From LMUY01 sp964246185 (GTDB taxonomy: Bacteria; Pseudomonadota; Alphaproteobacteria; Acetobacterales; Acetobacteraceae), in the NCBI GenBank assembly GCA_964246185.1, contig CAXTPP010000027.1:1-32528 (forward strand): a stretch of 32,528 nucleotides of DNA, read 5' to 3'. The position numbers and the translations under genes are program-made. How positions within the stretch are numbered: the stretch's first letter is position 1; each line of letters starts with the position of its first letter. This document shows positions 24,011-31,598 of the stretch, piece after piece. The notes under the pieces were generated by a model. That model was not told the origin of the DNA, searched no databases, and worked only from the letters and a program-made list of their open reading frames with translations.

Positions 24011-24499
24011 GTGGCAATCGACCTGAAGAGCAAGAGCGTCAAGGACCTCAAGACCATCGTGGAGAACCACGAGCGGAGCGCCAAGACAGCCGCACCCTCC
24101 TACGGCGCGGCCAAGGCCGAGCTGGCCCGCCGCGAGGCCGGGACGCTCGCCATCGACACGACGGTGGACATCATCGCGAGCTACGCCAAGCGCCGCGCCT
24201 TCCTTAGCTACAAGGACATTGCGGACGCGAGCGGCGCCATCTGGAACAAGGTCAACCATGCGATGACCAAGCACCTGCTGGCCGTGAGCGAGCACGCCCA
24301 TGGCCAGGGCTGGCCGATGCTGTCCGCCATCGTCGTGAACAAGCAGCACATGGCGGACGGGCTGATGGAGCCGCCGACGCTGAAAGGCTTCTGCGAGTGC
24401 GCGCGCGGCCTCGGCCTGGAAGTCGAGGACGAGGCTGCGTTCCTGAAGGCGCAGCAGAAGGCGGTGTTCGACGCGGCGAGGCAGGGAAAGCTCGTGTGA
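24011..24499 (+). CDS. Unrecognised protein inserted between gatA and gatB
   Basis: A 162-residue soluble protein with GTG start, five bases after the gatA stop. I cannot assign it to a named family. The N-terminal part is Lys-rich and helical (LKSKSVKDLKTIVENHERS, then an AKAELARRE helix). The second part has the look of a compact domain: FLSYKDIADASGAIWNKVNHAMTKHL, then HAHGQGWPMLSAIVVNKQ and MEPPTLKGFCECARGLGLE. The SYKDIA...H...GWPMLSAIVVN pattern suggests a nucleic-acid-binding or alkyltransferase-like wing fold, but this is speculation. No signal peptide or membrane helix is present. Codon use and base composition look slightly less extreme than the flanking gat genes. Similar unannotated proteins appear to occur in other alphaproteobacteria, usually not inside gatCAB, so local insertion is plausible. 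Confidence 0.75.
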   Translation: MAIDLKSKSVKDLKTIVENHERSAKTAAPSYGAAKAELARREAGTLAIDTTVDIIASYAKRRAFLSYKDIADASGAIWNKVNHAMTKHLLAVSEHAHGQGWPMLSAIVVNKQHMADGLMEPPTLKGFCECARGLGLEVEDEAAFLKAQQKAVFDAARQGKLV

Positions 24500-24542
24500 G
24501 CAGGCGGGCATGTGAGCAGGCGGGCATGTGAGTAGGCGGGCA
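24495..24542 (+). repeat. Three 16-bp tandem repeats ending on the gatB start
   Basis: Units TGTGAGCAGGCGGGCA (24495-24510, 24511-24526) and TGTGAGTAGGCGGGCA (24527-24542). The first unit contains the TGA stop of the preceding gene and the last base of the third is the A of the gatB ATG. Each junction reads ATG TGA (24510-24515, 24526-24531), so there are two minimal start-stop pairs upstream of gatB, each preceded by the same AGGCGG that precedes gatB. Confidence 0.88.
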
Positions 24543-25978
24543 TGAGCTACCGTCTCGGCGAGTGGGAGATCGTCTGCGGGCTGGAGGTGCACGCCCAAGT
24601 CACCAGCCAGGCCAAGCTGTTCTCCGGCGCCGCCACCGCGTTCGGCGCCGAGCCCAACAGCCAGGTGAGCTTCGTCGATGCCGGGTTTCCCGGCATGTTG
24701 CCGGTGGTGAACCAGGAGTGCGTGGCGCAGGCGGTACGCACCGGGTTGGGGCTGGACGCGCAGATCAACCTGGTCAGCCGGTTCGACCGCAAGAACTACT
24801 TCTACGCCGACCTGCCGCAGGGCTACCAGATCAGCCAGCTTTACCACCCGATCGTCGGCGCAGGGCACGTGGAGATCGAGGTGGAGGGCGCTGCCCGCCG
24901 CATCGGGGTCACCCGCCTGCACCTGGAGCAGGACGCGGGCAAGTCCCTGCACGATCAGGACCGCGACCGCTCCTTCATCGACCTCAACCGGTCCGGCGTC
25001 GCCCTGATGGAGATCGTGTCCGAGCCGGACATCCGTTCGCCGGAGGAGGCCGGGGCCTACCTGCGCAAGCTGCGCTCCATCCTGCGCTACCTCGGCACCT
25101 GCGACGGCAACATGGACGAGGGCTCGCTGCGCGCGGACGTGAACGTCTCGGTCCGCAAGCACGACGAGCCGTTCCGCACCCGCTGCGAGGTGAAGAACGT
25201 GAACTCCATCCGCTTCGTGATGCAGGCGGTGGAGGCGGAGGCGCGGCGGCAGATCGAGGTCTGGGAGTCCGGCGGCACGGTGATGCAGGAGACCCGGCTG
25301 TTCGACCACGCCCGCGGCGAGACCCGCGCCATGCGCTCCAAGGAGGACGCGCACGACTACCGCTACTTCCCCGATCCGGACCTGCTGCCGCTGGTGCTGG
25401 ACGAGGCGTGGGTCGAGGCGTTGCGCGCCGGCCTGCCGGAGCTGCCGGACGCCAAGCGGGCGCGGTTCGTGGCGCAGTACGGCTTGTCCCCCTACGATGC
25501 GGCGGTGCTGGTGGCGGAGCAGTCCACCGCCGGGTTCTATGAGAGCGTGGCGCACGGGCGGGACGCGAAGGCTGCGGCCAACTGGGTGATGGGCGACCTG
25601 TTCGGCGCGCTCAACCGCACCGGGCGCGCCATCGAGGACTCCCCCGTTTCCGCGGCGGGCTTGGGCGAGATGCTGGACCTGGTGGCGGACGGCACCATCA
25701 ACGGCCGCATCGCCAAGGACGTGTTCGAGGCGATGGTGGAGACCGGGCAGGGACCCGGCACGATCGTGGAGGCGCGCGGCCTGCGCCAGGTGACGGACAC
25801 GGGCGCGATCGACGCTGCCATCGCGGCGGTGCTGGCGGCGAACCCGGACAAGGTGGAACAGTATCGTGCCGGCAAGGACAAGCTGTTCGGTTTCTTCGTG
25901 GGCCAGGTGATGAAGGCGACTGGTGGCAAGGGGAACCCGGCGCTGATCAACGAGGCGCTGAAGGGCAAGCTGGGCTGA
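24542..25978 (+). CDS. gatB: Asp/Glu-tRNA amidotransferase subunit B
   Basis: A 478-residue GatB. It holds the kinase/transamidase core (EIVCGLEVHAQ at the start, then SRFDRKNYFYADLPQGYQISQ, TRLHLEQDAGKS, LMEIVSEPDIRSPEEA and VNVSVRK) and the helical tail domain that binds the tRNA (residues ~330-478, ending FFVGQVMKATGGKGNP). This subunit phosphorylates the misacylated residue and adds ammonia from GatA. The ATG at 24542 is the junction of a 16-bp tandem repeat that provides the AGGCGG site. Length and motifs are normal. Confidence 0.97.
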   Translation: MSYRLGEWEIVCGLEVHAQVTSQAKLFSGAATAFGAEPNSQVSFVDAGFPGMLPVVNQECVAQAVRTGLGLDAQINLVSRFDRKNYFYADLPQGYQISQLYHPIVGAGHVEIEVEGAARRIGVTRLHLEQDAGKSLHDQDRDRSFIDLNRSGVALMEIVSEPDIRSPEEAGAYLRKLRSILRYLGTCDGNMDEGSLRADVNVSVRKHDEPFRTRCEVKNVNSIRFVMQAVEAEARRQIEVWESGGTVMQETRLFDHARGETRAMRSKEDAHDYRYFPDPDLLPLVLDEAWVEALRAGLPELPDAKRARFVAQYGLSPYDAAVLVAEQSTAGFYESVAHGRDAKAAANWVMGDLFGALNRTGRAIEDSPVSAAGLGEMLDLVADGTINGRIAKDVFEAMVETGQGPGTIVEARGLRQVTDTGAIDAAIAAVLAANPDKVEQYRAGKDKLFGFFVGQVMKATGGKGNPALINEALKGKLG

Positions 25979-26051
25979 CCGGCGTTCCGTCTCGCATGGC
26001 TTGCGCCGTTGCTGTTATGCTCCGGCCCTGAGCAACGCCTTGCGCCAACCG

Positions 26052-26575
26052 ATGAAGATGGAGGAGTTCCTGGAGCGGGAGGCGCGCCAGCCCGCTAAGC
26101 ACGAGTTCGATGGCGAGCGTCCGGTCGTATGGCGGGCGGAACGGTCGCGCACGCTCGCCTTCAGCGTAATCTTGCGATATCGGTTGGCGGCCCGTTGCAG
26201 GGCGGTTCGTACGAGCTCCTCGGCAGCGACACGCAGCTCCGGCTGGCGATAACAGTGCGCTATCCGGATGGGACCGTGCGCTGCGGAAATCTGGACGGCG
26301 CAAATGTCGGCGTCAGCGACGCGGTCGTCGTCTTTGAAGTCCTGAGCCGGTCCACGGCTGGCGTGGACCGGCTCGTGAAGAACCGCGAGTACCAGGCTGC
26401 GCCGTCCGTGCAGCGTTACGTGATGCTGGAACAGGACCGCATCGCCGCCACGGTGTTCGCCCGCACGGGCAGCGGCTGGTCAGGCCAGCCGCTGGGGGCC
26501 GGTGACGTGCCGGACGTCGGCATCCGCGTCGCCCTGGACGGACTCTATCTCGGCGTGGACTTGCCCGAGACATAG
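26052..26575 (+). pseudogene. Uma2-family (DUF820) gene with frameshift
   Basis: The first frame reads MKMEEFLEREARQPAKHEFDG from 26052 and is a normal Uma2/DUF820 N-terminus. It then runs out of homology at about 26127. From 26129 a different frame continues smoothly with MAGGTVAHARLQRNLA, IRYPDGTV, AVVVFEVLSRST, RLVKNREYQAAPSVQRYVMLEQ and ends at 26575. The two parts join if one base is missing just before ATG 26129. The PD...(E)...K restriction-like residues survive in the second part. The family is an uncharacterised predicted endonuclease group, often present in many copies. A sequencing error could also explain the shift. Confidence 0.8.
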
Positions 26576-26666
26576 CAGGGTTGACTGCCAGCACGGCCGC
26601 CTGATCCCGTACAAGAGCAGCAAGCGGCCTCTCGCCCCCGGCGCATTCTACCCGTATCGTGCGCCG

Positions 26667-28067
26667 ATGCGCTACATCTCAACCCGCGGGCAGGCGCCCG
26701 CCCGCGACTTCGCCGGGGTGCTGCTGGCCGGCCTTGCCGAGGATGGCGGGCTGTTCGTGCCGGAGGCTTGGCCCGCCTGGTCGCACGCCGACCTGCGGGC
26801 GTTGCGCGGCCTGCCCTACGCGGAGCTGGCCGCGCGCGTGATGCAGCCGTTCGTCGGCGACGCCGTGCCGTTCGCCACGTTGCAGGCGATGTGCCGGGAC
26901 GCCTACGCCGGGTTCGCGCACCCGGCGGTGGCGCCGCTGGCGCAGCTCGACACCGGGCTGTGGTCGCTCGAGCTGTTCCATGGCCCCACGCTCGCCTTCA
27001 AGGACATGGCGATGCAGGTGCTGGGCCGCCTGTTCGACCACGTGCTGACGGCCCGGGGGGAACGGGTGACGATCGTGGGCGCCACCAGCGGGGACACCGG
27101 CTCCGCCGCCATCGAGGCCTGCCGGGGCCGCCCGCGCATCGACATGGCCATCCTGCACCCGCAGGGCCGCACCAGCGAGGTGCAGCGCCGGCAGATGACG
27201 ACCGTGTACGCCCCCAACGTCGCCAACATCGCGGTGGACGGCACGTTCGACGACTGCCAGGACCTGGTGAAGGCCATGTTCGCCGACGCGCCGTTCCGCG
27301 ACGCCCTGCACCTGTCGGCGGTGAACTCGATCAACTGGGGCCGCATCGCCGCGCAGATCCCGTACTACGTGGCCGCGGCGCTCGCCTTGGGCGCACCGGA
27401 GCAGGAGGTGGCGTTCAGCGTGCCCACCGGCAACTTCGGCAACGTGCTGGCGGCGTGGGCGGCGCGGCGCATGGGGCTGCCGGTGGCGCGGCTGGTGGTG
27501 GCCAGCAACCGCAACGACATCCTGACCCGCTTCCTGGCCGGCAACGACATGAGCATGATGCCGGTCGAGCCCAGCCTGTCGCCGTCCATGGACATCCAGG
27601 TCAGCTCGAACTTCGAGCGGCTGCTGTTCGAGATGCTGGACCGCAACGGCGCTGCCACCGCGGCGGCGATGGCCGGGTTCCGCGCCACCGGCCGCATGGA
27701 CGTGCCGCAGGCCGCCTGGCGCCGGGCCACGGCGGTCATGCACGGCTTCCGGCTGGACGACGAGGGCACGCTGGACGAGATACGCCGCCTGGACCGCGAG
27801 TGCGGCTACCTCGCGGACCCGCACACCGCCATCGGCATCGCCGCCGCCCGGGCCATGCCGTGCCGCCATGTGCCCACCATCGCCGCCGCCACCGCGCACC
27901 CGGCCAAGTTCCCGGACGCCATGGAGCGCGCCACCGGACGCCGCCCGGCGCTGCCAAAGCATCTGGCCGACCTATATGACCGGCCAGAACGGTTCACCAC
28001 GGCCCCCAACAGCCTCGACGCGGTCGAGGCGCAGGTGCGGGCTTTCGCATACAGGAACGCCGCATGA
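26667..28067 (+). CDS. thrC: Threonine synthase
   Basis: A 466-residue PLP enzyme of fold type II, the long-form threonine synthase that converts O-phosphohomoserine to threonine. Features are the N-terminal MRYISTRGQAP start, EDGGLFVPEAWP, the PLP lysine K112 in HGPTLAFKDMAMQ, the phosphate-binding VGATSGDTGSAAIEAC loop, and VPTGNFGNVLAAW. Length is typical of the long group. ATG 26667 is the usual start; the frame is open further upstream but the extension has no homology. Its stop overlaps the next gene's start as ATGA, so it is coupled to the M16 protease. Confidence 0.96.
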   Translation: MRYISTRGQAPARDFAGVLLAGLAEDGGLFVPEAWPAWSHADLRALRGLPYAELAARVMQPFVGDAVPFATLQAMCRDAYAGFAHPAVAPLAQLDTGLWSLELFHGPTLAFKDMAMQVLGRLFDHVLTARGERVTIVGATSGDTGSAAIEACRGRPRIDMAILHPQGRTSEVQRRQMTTVYAPNVANIAVDGTFDDCQDLVKAMFADAPFRDALHLSAVNSINWGRIAAQIPYYVAAALALGAPEQEVAFSVPTGNFGNVLAAWAARRMGLPVARLVVASNRNDILTRFLAGNDMSMMPVEPSLSPSMDIQVSSNFERLLFEMLDRNGAATAAAMAGFRATGRMDVPQAAWRRATAVMHGFRLDDEGTLDEIRRLDRECGYLADPHTAIGIAAARAMPCRHVPTIAAATAHPAKFPDAMERATGRRPALPKHLADLYDRPERFTTAPNSLDAVEAQVRAFAYRNAA

Positions 28068-29323
28068 GCATACGAGTCTCGCGCCTGCCCTCCGGCCTCA
28101 CCGTGGTGACGGAGCAGATGGACCGGGTGGAGACGGTGTCGCTCGGCGCCTACGTGGCCGCCGGCACCCGCAACGAGAGCGCGGCGGAGAACGGCGCCAG
28201 CCATTTCCTTGAGCACATGGCGTTCAAGGGCACCCAGAAGCGCTCCGCCAGCGGCATCGCGGAGGCGGTGGACAACGTGGGCGGGCACCTCAACGCCTAC
28301 ACCGCGCGCGAGCAGACCGCCTACTACGTCAAGCTGCTGAAGGAGGACTTGGCGCTGGGGGCGGACATCATCGGCGACATCCTGACCCACAGCACCTTCG
28401 TGCCGGAGGAGCTGGAGCGGGAGCGCGGCGTCATCCTGCAAGAGATCGGCATGACCAACGACACGCCGGACGACATCGTGTTCGACCATTTCCAGGAGAC
28501 CGCCTACCCGGACCAGCCGATGGGCCGCCCCACCCTGGGCCGCGAGGACGGCATCCGCGGCATGGGCCGCGATGTGCTGACCGGCTACATGCGGACCCAC
28601 TACGCCGCCGCCAACATGGTCGTGGCCGCGGCCGGCGCGCTCGACCACGACATCGTGGTCGCCTTGACCGAGCGGCACTTCGCCGACCTGCCGCACGCGA
28701 CCGCGCCGGGCTGCGCGCCTGGCGCCTACCGCGGCGGCGAGTTCCGCGAGCAGCGGGAGCTGGACCAAGTGCACATCGTGCTCGGCTTCCCGGCGATGGG
28801 CTACGGCGACCCGGATTTCTACGCCTCGCTGATGCTGTCCACCCTGCTCGGCGGCGGCATGTCGTCCCGCCTGTTCCAGGAAATCCGCGAGAAGCGCGGG
28901 CTGGTGTATTCCATCTACTCCTTCACCGCCCCGGCGATGGACGGCGGCATCTTCGGCATCTACGCCGGCACCGGCGAGGACGAGGCGAAGGAGCTGGTGC
29001 CGGTGACGCTGGAGGAGCTGCGCCGGGTGCAGATCGACGCCAACGCCGAGGAGCTGGCCCGCGCCCGCGCCCAGGTGAAGGCGGGGCTGCTGATGTCGCT
29101 CGAATCCACCGGCAGCCGGTGCGAGCAGTTGGCGCGGCAGATCCAGGTGTTCGGCCGGGTCATCCCGGTGGCCGAGACGGTGGCCAAGATCGAGGCCGTG
29201 ACCCTGGCCGACGTGCGCCGCGCCGCCGCCCGCCTGTTCCGCGCCCGCCCTACCCTGGCCGCCCTCGGCCCGACCGGCCACGTCCCGCATCTGGTGGACA
29301 TCGCCGACCGCCTCGCCGCCTAA
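28064..29323 (+). CDS. M16-family zinc metalloprotease (processing-peptidase-like)
   Basis: A 419-residue single-unit M16 peptidase of the mitochondrial processing peptidase beta / PqqF-like class. The inverted zinc motif HxxEH is present as H47-F-L-E50-H51 in SHFLEHMAFKGT. The distal Glu ligand lies about 76 residues on, within ELERERGVILQEIG. The C-terminal half carries the substrate-clamp region GGGMSSRLFQEIREKRGLVYSIY, diagnostic of active members. It has no signal peptide and is probably cytoplasmic or peripheral. ATG overlaps thrC by ATGA; this pair is often adjacent in alphaproteobacteria. Natural substrates are generally unknown. Confidence 0.92.
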   Translation: MSIRVSRLPSGLTVVTEQMDRVETVSLGAYVAAGTRNESAAENGASHFLEHMAFKGTQKRSASGIAEAVDNVGGHLNAYTAREQTAYYVKLLKEDLALGADIIGDILTHSTFVPEELERERGVILQEIGMTNDTPDDIVFDHFQETAYPDQPMGRPTLGREDGIRGMGRDVLTGYMRTHYAAANMVVAAAGALDHDIVVALTERHFADLPHATAPGCAPGAYRGGEFREQRELDQVHIVLGFPAMGYGDPDFYASLMLSTLLGGGMSSRLFQEIREKRGLVYSIYSFTAPAMDGGIFGIYAGTGEDEAKELVPVTLEELRRVQIDANAEELARARAQVKAGLLMSLESTGSRCEQLARQIQVFGRVIPVAETVAKIEAVTLADVRRAAARLFRARPTLAALGPTGHVPHLVDIADRLAA

Positions 29324-29328
29324 CCCTT

Positions 29329-29372
29329 CCCTCACTTCTCCCTCTCCCCACGGGAGAGGGCCGGGGTGAGGG
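29329..29372. repeat. Nested-hairpin intergenic repeat
   Basis: An inner perfect stem CCCTCTCCC / GGGAGAGGG (29340-29348 and 29352-29360) sits inside an outer stem CCCTCAC / GTGAGGG (29329-29335 and 29366-29372). This closely matches the CCCTCTCCC...GGGAGAGGG...GGTGAGGG palindrome dispersed in intergenic regions of many proteobacteria. It lies between the M16 gene and pmbA and may weaken read-through. Confidence 0.75.
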
Positions 29373-29404
29373 GCAGCCGCACGCACCTAACCAGGGCCCA
29401 GCAC

Positions 29405-30718
29405 ATGACCCAGCTAGACCTTCTCAGCGCCCTCCTTGACCGTGCCCGCACCGCCGGCGCGGACACGGCGGAGGCGGCCGTCTCCGGCTCCACCTCGCTC
29501 TCCGTCTCCCGCCGCCTGGGCGAGACCGAGCACCTGGAGCGCTCCGAGCGCCGCGGCCTGGAGCTGACCGTGTTCGTCGGCAAGCGCAGCGCCACGGTTT
29601 CGACCACGGAACTTGCCGCGTCCAACTTCCGCACCCTGGCCGAGCGCGCCGTGGCCATGGCGAAGGTGGTGCCGGAGGACCCCTACGGCGGCCTGGCCGA
29701 CGAGGCGCAGACGGTGGACGCCGCCCCGCTGGAGCTGGCGGACCACACCGAGCCGACCGTCGAGATGCTGACCGTCCGCGCCGCGGCTGCCGAGGACGCC
29801 GCCCGCGCCGTGCCCGGCATCACCAACTCGGAAGGGGCGGAGGCCGGTTACAGCCGCTACGAGTTCACCCTGGCGACCTCCGCCGGGTTCAGCGGCGGCT
29901 ACGCCCGCACCGGCCACTCCGTCAGCGCCACCGCCTTGGCCGGCGAGGGCACCGGGATGCAGCGGGACTACGACTATCACTCCGCGACCTTCCTGGCCGA
30001 CCTGGAAGACCCGGCGTCCATCGGCCACCGCGCCGCGGAACGGGCGGTGGCGCGGCTCAACCCGAGCCGTCCCGCCACCGCCAAGCTGCCGGTGGTGTTC
30101 GACCCGCGCGTGGCCGGCGGCTTGATCGGGCACATGGCGGGCGCGATCAGCGGCGCATCCATCGCGCGCGGCACCTCGTTTCTGAAGGACAGCCTGGGCA
30201 AGGCGATCTTCGCCCCCGGCATCCACATCTACGACGAGCCTCGGCGCCTGCGCGGCCCCCGCTCCAAGCCGTTCGACGCGGAGGGCGTGCCGACCGGCAA
30301 CATGACGCTGGTGGAGGACGGCGTGCTGATGACCTGGCTGCTGGACAGCCGCAGCGCGCGCCAGCTCGGCCTGCGCACCAACGGCCACAGCAACGGCGGC
30401 TCGCCTGGGCTGAGCAACGCCTACATGGCGCCTGGCAAGCACAGCCCGGCGGAGCTGATGGCGGACATCGCGGAGGGCTTCTACGTGATGGAGCTGCTGG
30501 GCATGGGCGTGAGCGGCCTGACCGGCGACTACAGCCGGGGTGCGGCCGGGTTCATGATCCGCAACGGCGCGCTGGCGGAGCCCGTGGCGGAGGTCACGAT
30601 CGCGGGCAATCTGAAGGACATGTTCCTGCGCCTGACCCCGGCGAACGATTTGCGGTTCCGGCGCGCGGTGGACAGCCCGACGGTGCGGGTGGATGGGATG
30701 ACGATGGCGGGGGGATGA
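29405..30718 (+). CDS. pmbA: TldD/PmbA-family metalloprotease subunit PmbA (TldE)
   Basis: A 437-residue TldE/PmbA protein, partner of the TldD metalloprotease that processes peptides such as microcins and antitoxin CcdA in E. coli. Features are the N-terminal sRRLGETEHLERSERRGLELTVF stretch, the region ITNSEGAEAGYSRYEFTLAT, PVVFDPRVAGGLIGHMAGAISGASIARGTSFL and the C-terminal MGVSGLTGDYSRGAAGFMIRNG. PmbA lacks the HExxxH of TldD, as seen here, so it needs TldD from elsewhere. ATG 29405 is the preferred start. It follows the M16 gene after 81 bases that hold a nested hairpin, so it may be transcribed with or without the upstream pair. Confidence 0.93.
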   Translation: MTQLDLLSALLDRARTAGADTAEAAVSGSTSLSVSRRLGETEHLERSERRGLELTVFVGKRSATVSTTELAASNFRTLAERAVAMAKVVPEDPYGGLADEAQTVDAAPLELADHTEPTVEMLTVRAAAAEDAARAVPGITNSEGAEAGYSRYEFTLATSAGFSGGYARTGHSVSATALAGEGTGMQRDYDYHSATFLADLEDPASIGHRAAERAVARLNPSRPATAKLPVVFDPRVAGGLIGHMAGAISGASIARGTSFLKDSLGKAIFAPGIHIYDEPRRLRGPRSKPFDAEGVPTGNMTLVEDGVLMTWLLDSRSARQLGLRTNGHSNGGSPGLSNAYMAPGKHSPAELMADIAEGFYVMELLGMGVSGLTGDYSRGAAGFMIRNGALAEPVAEVTIAGNLKDMFLRLTPANDLRFRRAVDSPTVRVDGMTMAGG

Positions 30719-30741
30719 CCCCAGCAGTCACCGGCAGTGTC

Positions 30742-30762
30742 GCCATGGCGTTTTGCCATGGC
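30742..30762. terminator. Candidate hairpin between convergent genes
   Basis: GCCATGGC (30742-30749), a 5-base GTTTT loop and GCCATGGC (30755-30762) form an 8-bp stem between the pmbA stop and the convergent PEP-CTERM gene stop. There is no T-run after it on either strand, so it is at best a weak or Rho-assisted bidirectional end. Confidence 0.35.
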
Positions 30763-30770
30763 CTGGGTGG

Positions 30771-31460
30771 TCAGCCGAGCTTGCGGCGGCGTAAGGCGGC
30801 CATGCCGATCAGTCCGCAGCCCAGCAGCGCCAGCGAAGCAGGCTCGGGCACCGGGGTCAGCGAGGACGTGAAGCCGTACGTGCCGCCAGCGGGGTTGGTG
30901 AAGTCCAGCGTCACGATCTCGCTTTGGCTGAACGGCCCATGGACTGTCTCGGTGGCGTAGTTGGTTATGACGCTCGACACGTCCGGCAGCGTGCCGCTTG
31001 CCAGCAGGACTCCGGCACCGGCCGTGCTGCTGTCGTTCGCATCGTAATAGGCCTGGATCGAAGCGCTGCCGGCCGCGCCGCTGCCGCCTTCGGTGAAAGC
31101 GGAGTTGATGGAGCTGGATGCCGCGAACTCCACCAGCTGGGTCGTCGCGTCGGTGATGTTGGTCTCGATGATCTCGATGGTGAGCGGACGGGCGGTGGCG
31201 CTGCCGCTGTCGGCCGTCGCTGCGGCGGTCAGGCTGAGATACGAGTTGTTGGAGCCTGCCGCGCCGAAGTTGGAGTCGAGCGTGAAGCGGGCATTCAGCT
31301 GGGCATCGGCCAGGGAGACGGTGCCCGAACCTCTCGCCATGTCATGGATACCCGCGCCGTTGGTCACGATGAGGGTCAGCATGGGCGTGGCATGAGCCGA
31401 CCCAGCCGAGAAAGCGGGAGCGGCGAGCAGGGCTGCACCAAGCAGCAAGAACTTACGCAT
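30771..31460 (-). CDS. PEP-CTERM exported protein
   Basis: A 229-residue secreted protein. It has an N-terminal signal peptide (MRKFLLLGAALLAAPAFSAGSAHA), a Ser/Thr/Ala-rich body of beta-like segments, and a C-terminal PEP-CTERM sorting signal: VPEPASLALLGCGLIGMAA then RRRK. Such proteins are cut by an exosortase at the PEP motif and are linked to exopolysaccharide or surface matrix. ATG 31460 is favoured over an upstream in-frame start at 31499 because GGAGA lies 8 bases before it and the signal peptide then begins properly. No exosortase gene is in the window. The upstream 31500-31598 stretch is unusually AT-rich. Confidence 0.88.
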   Translation of the reverse strand: MRKFLLLGAALLAAPAFSAGSAHATPMLTLIVTNGAGIHDMARGSGTVSLADAQLNARFTLDSNFGAAGSNNSYLSLTAAATADSGSATARPLTIEIIETNITDATTQLVEFAASSSINSAFTEGGSGAAGSASIQAYYDANDSSTAGAGVLLASGTLPDVSSVITNYATETVHGPFSQSEIVTLDFTNPAGGTYGFTSSLTPVPEPASLALLGCGLIGMAALRRRKLG

Positions 31461-31499
31461 GAGAACAATCTCCGATATGCCACAGCGGCATCGTCTCAT

Positions 31500-31598
31500 G
31501 AGCAGTATCTATGCCAGATATAGATATCAAAGGCTTATCAATCTTATTTTAAATGTATGTCACATTATTTGACACGCTCTTGCGTGCTCGGCAGCCAG
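31500..31598 (-). promoter_or_regulatory. AT-rich upstream region of the PEP-CTERM gene
   Basis: This 99-base gap, with the 5' leader down to 31461, is much richer in A and T than the rest of the window (for example TTATTTTAAATG at 31544-31555). It contains an interrupted palindrome TATCTA...TAGATA (31506-31511, 31521-31526). It should hold the promoter of the minus-strand gene. Exact -35/-10 boxes cannot be fixed: TTGATA occurs but without a well-spaced partner. Confidence 0.35.
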
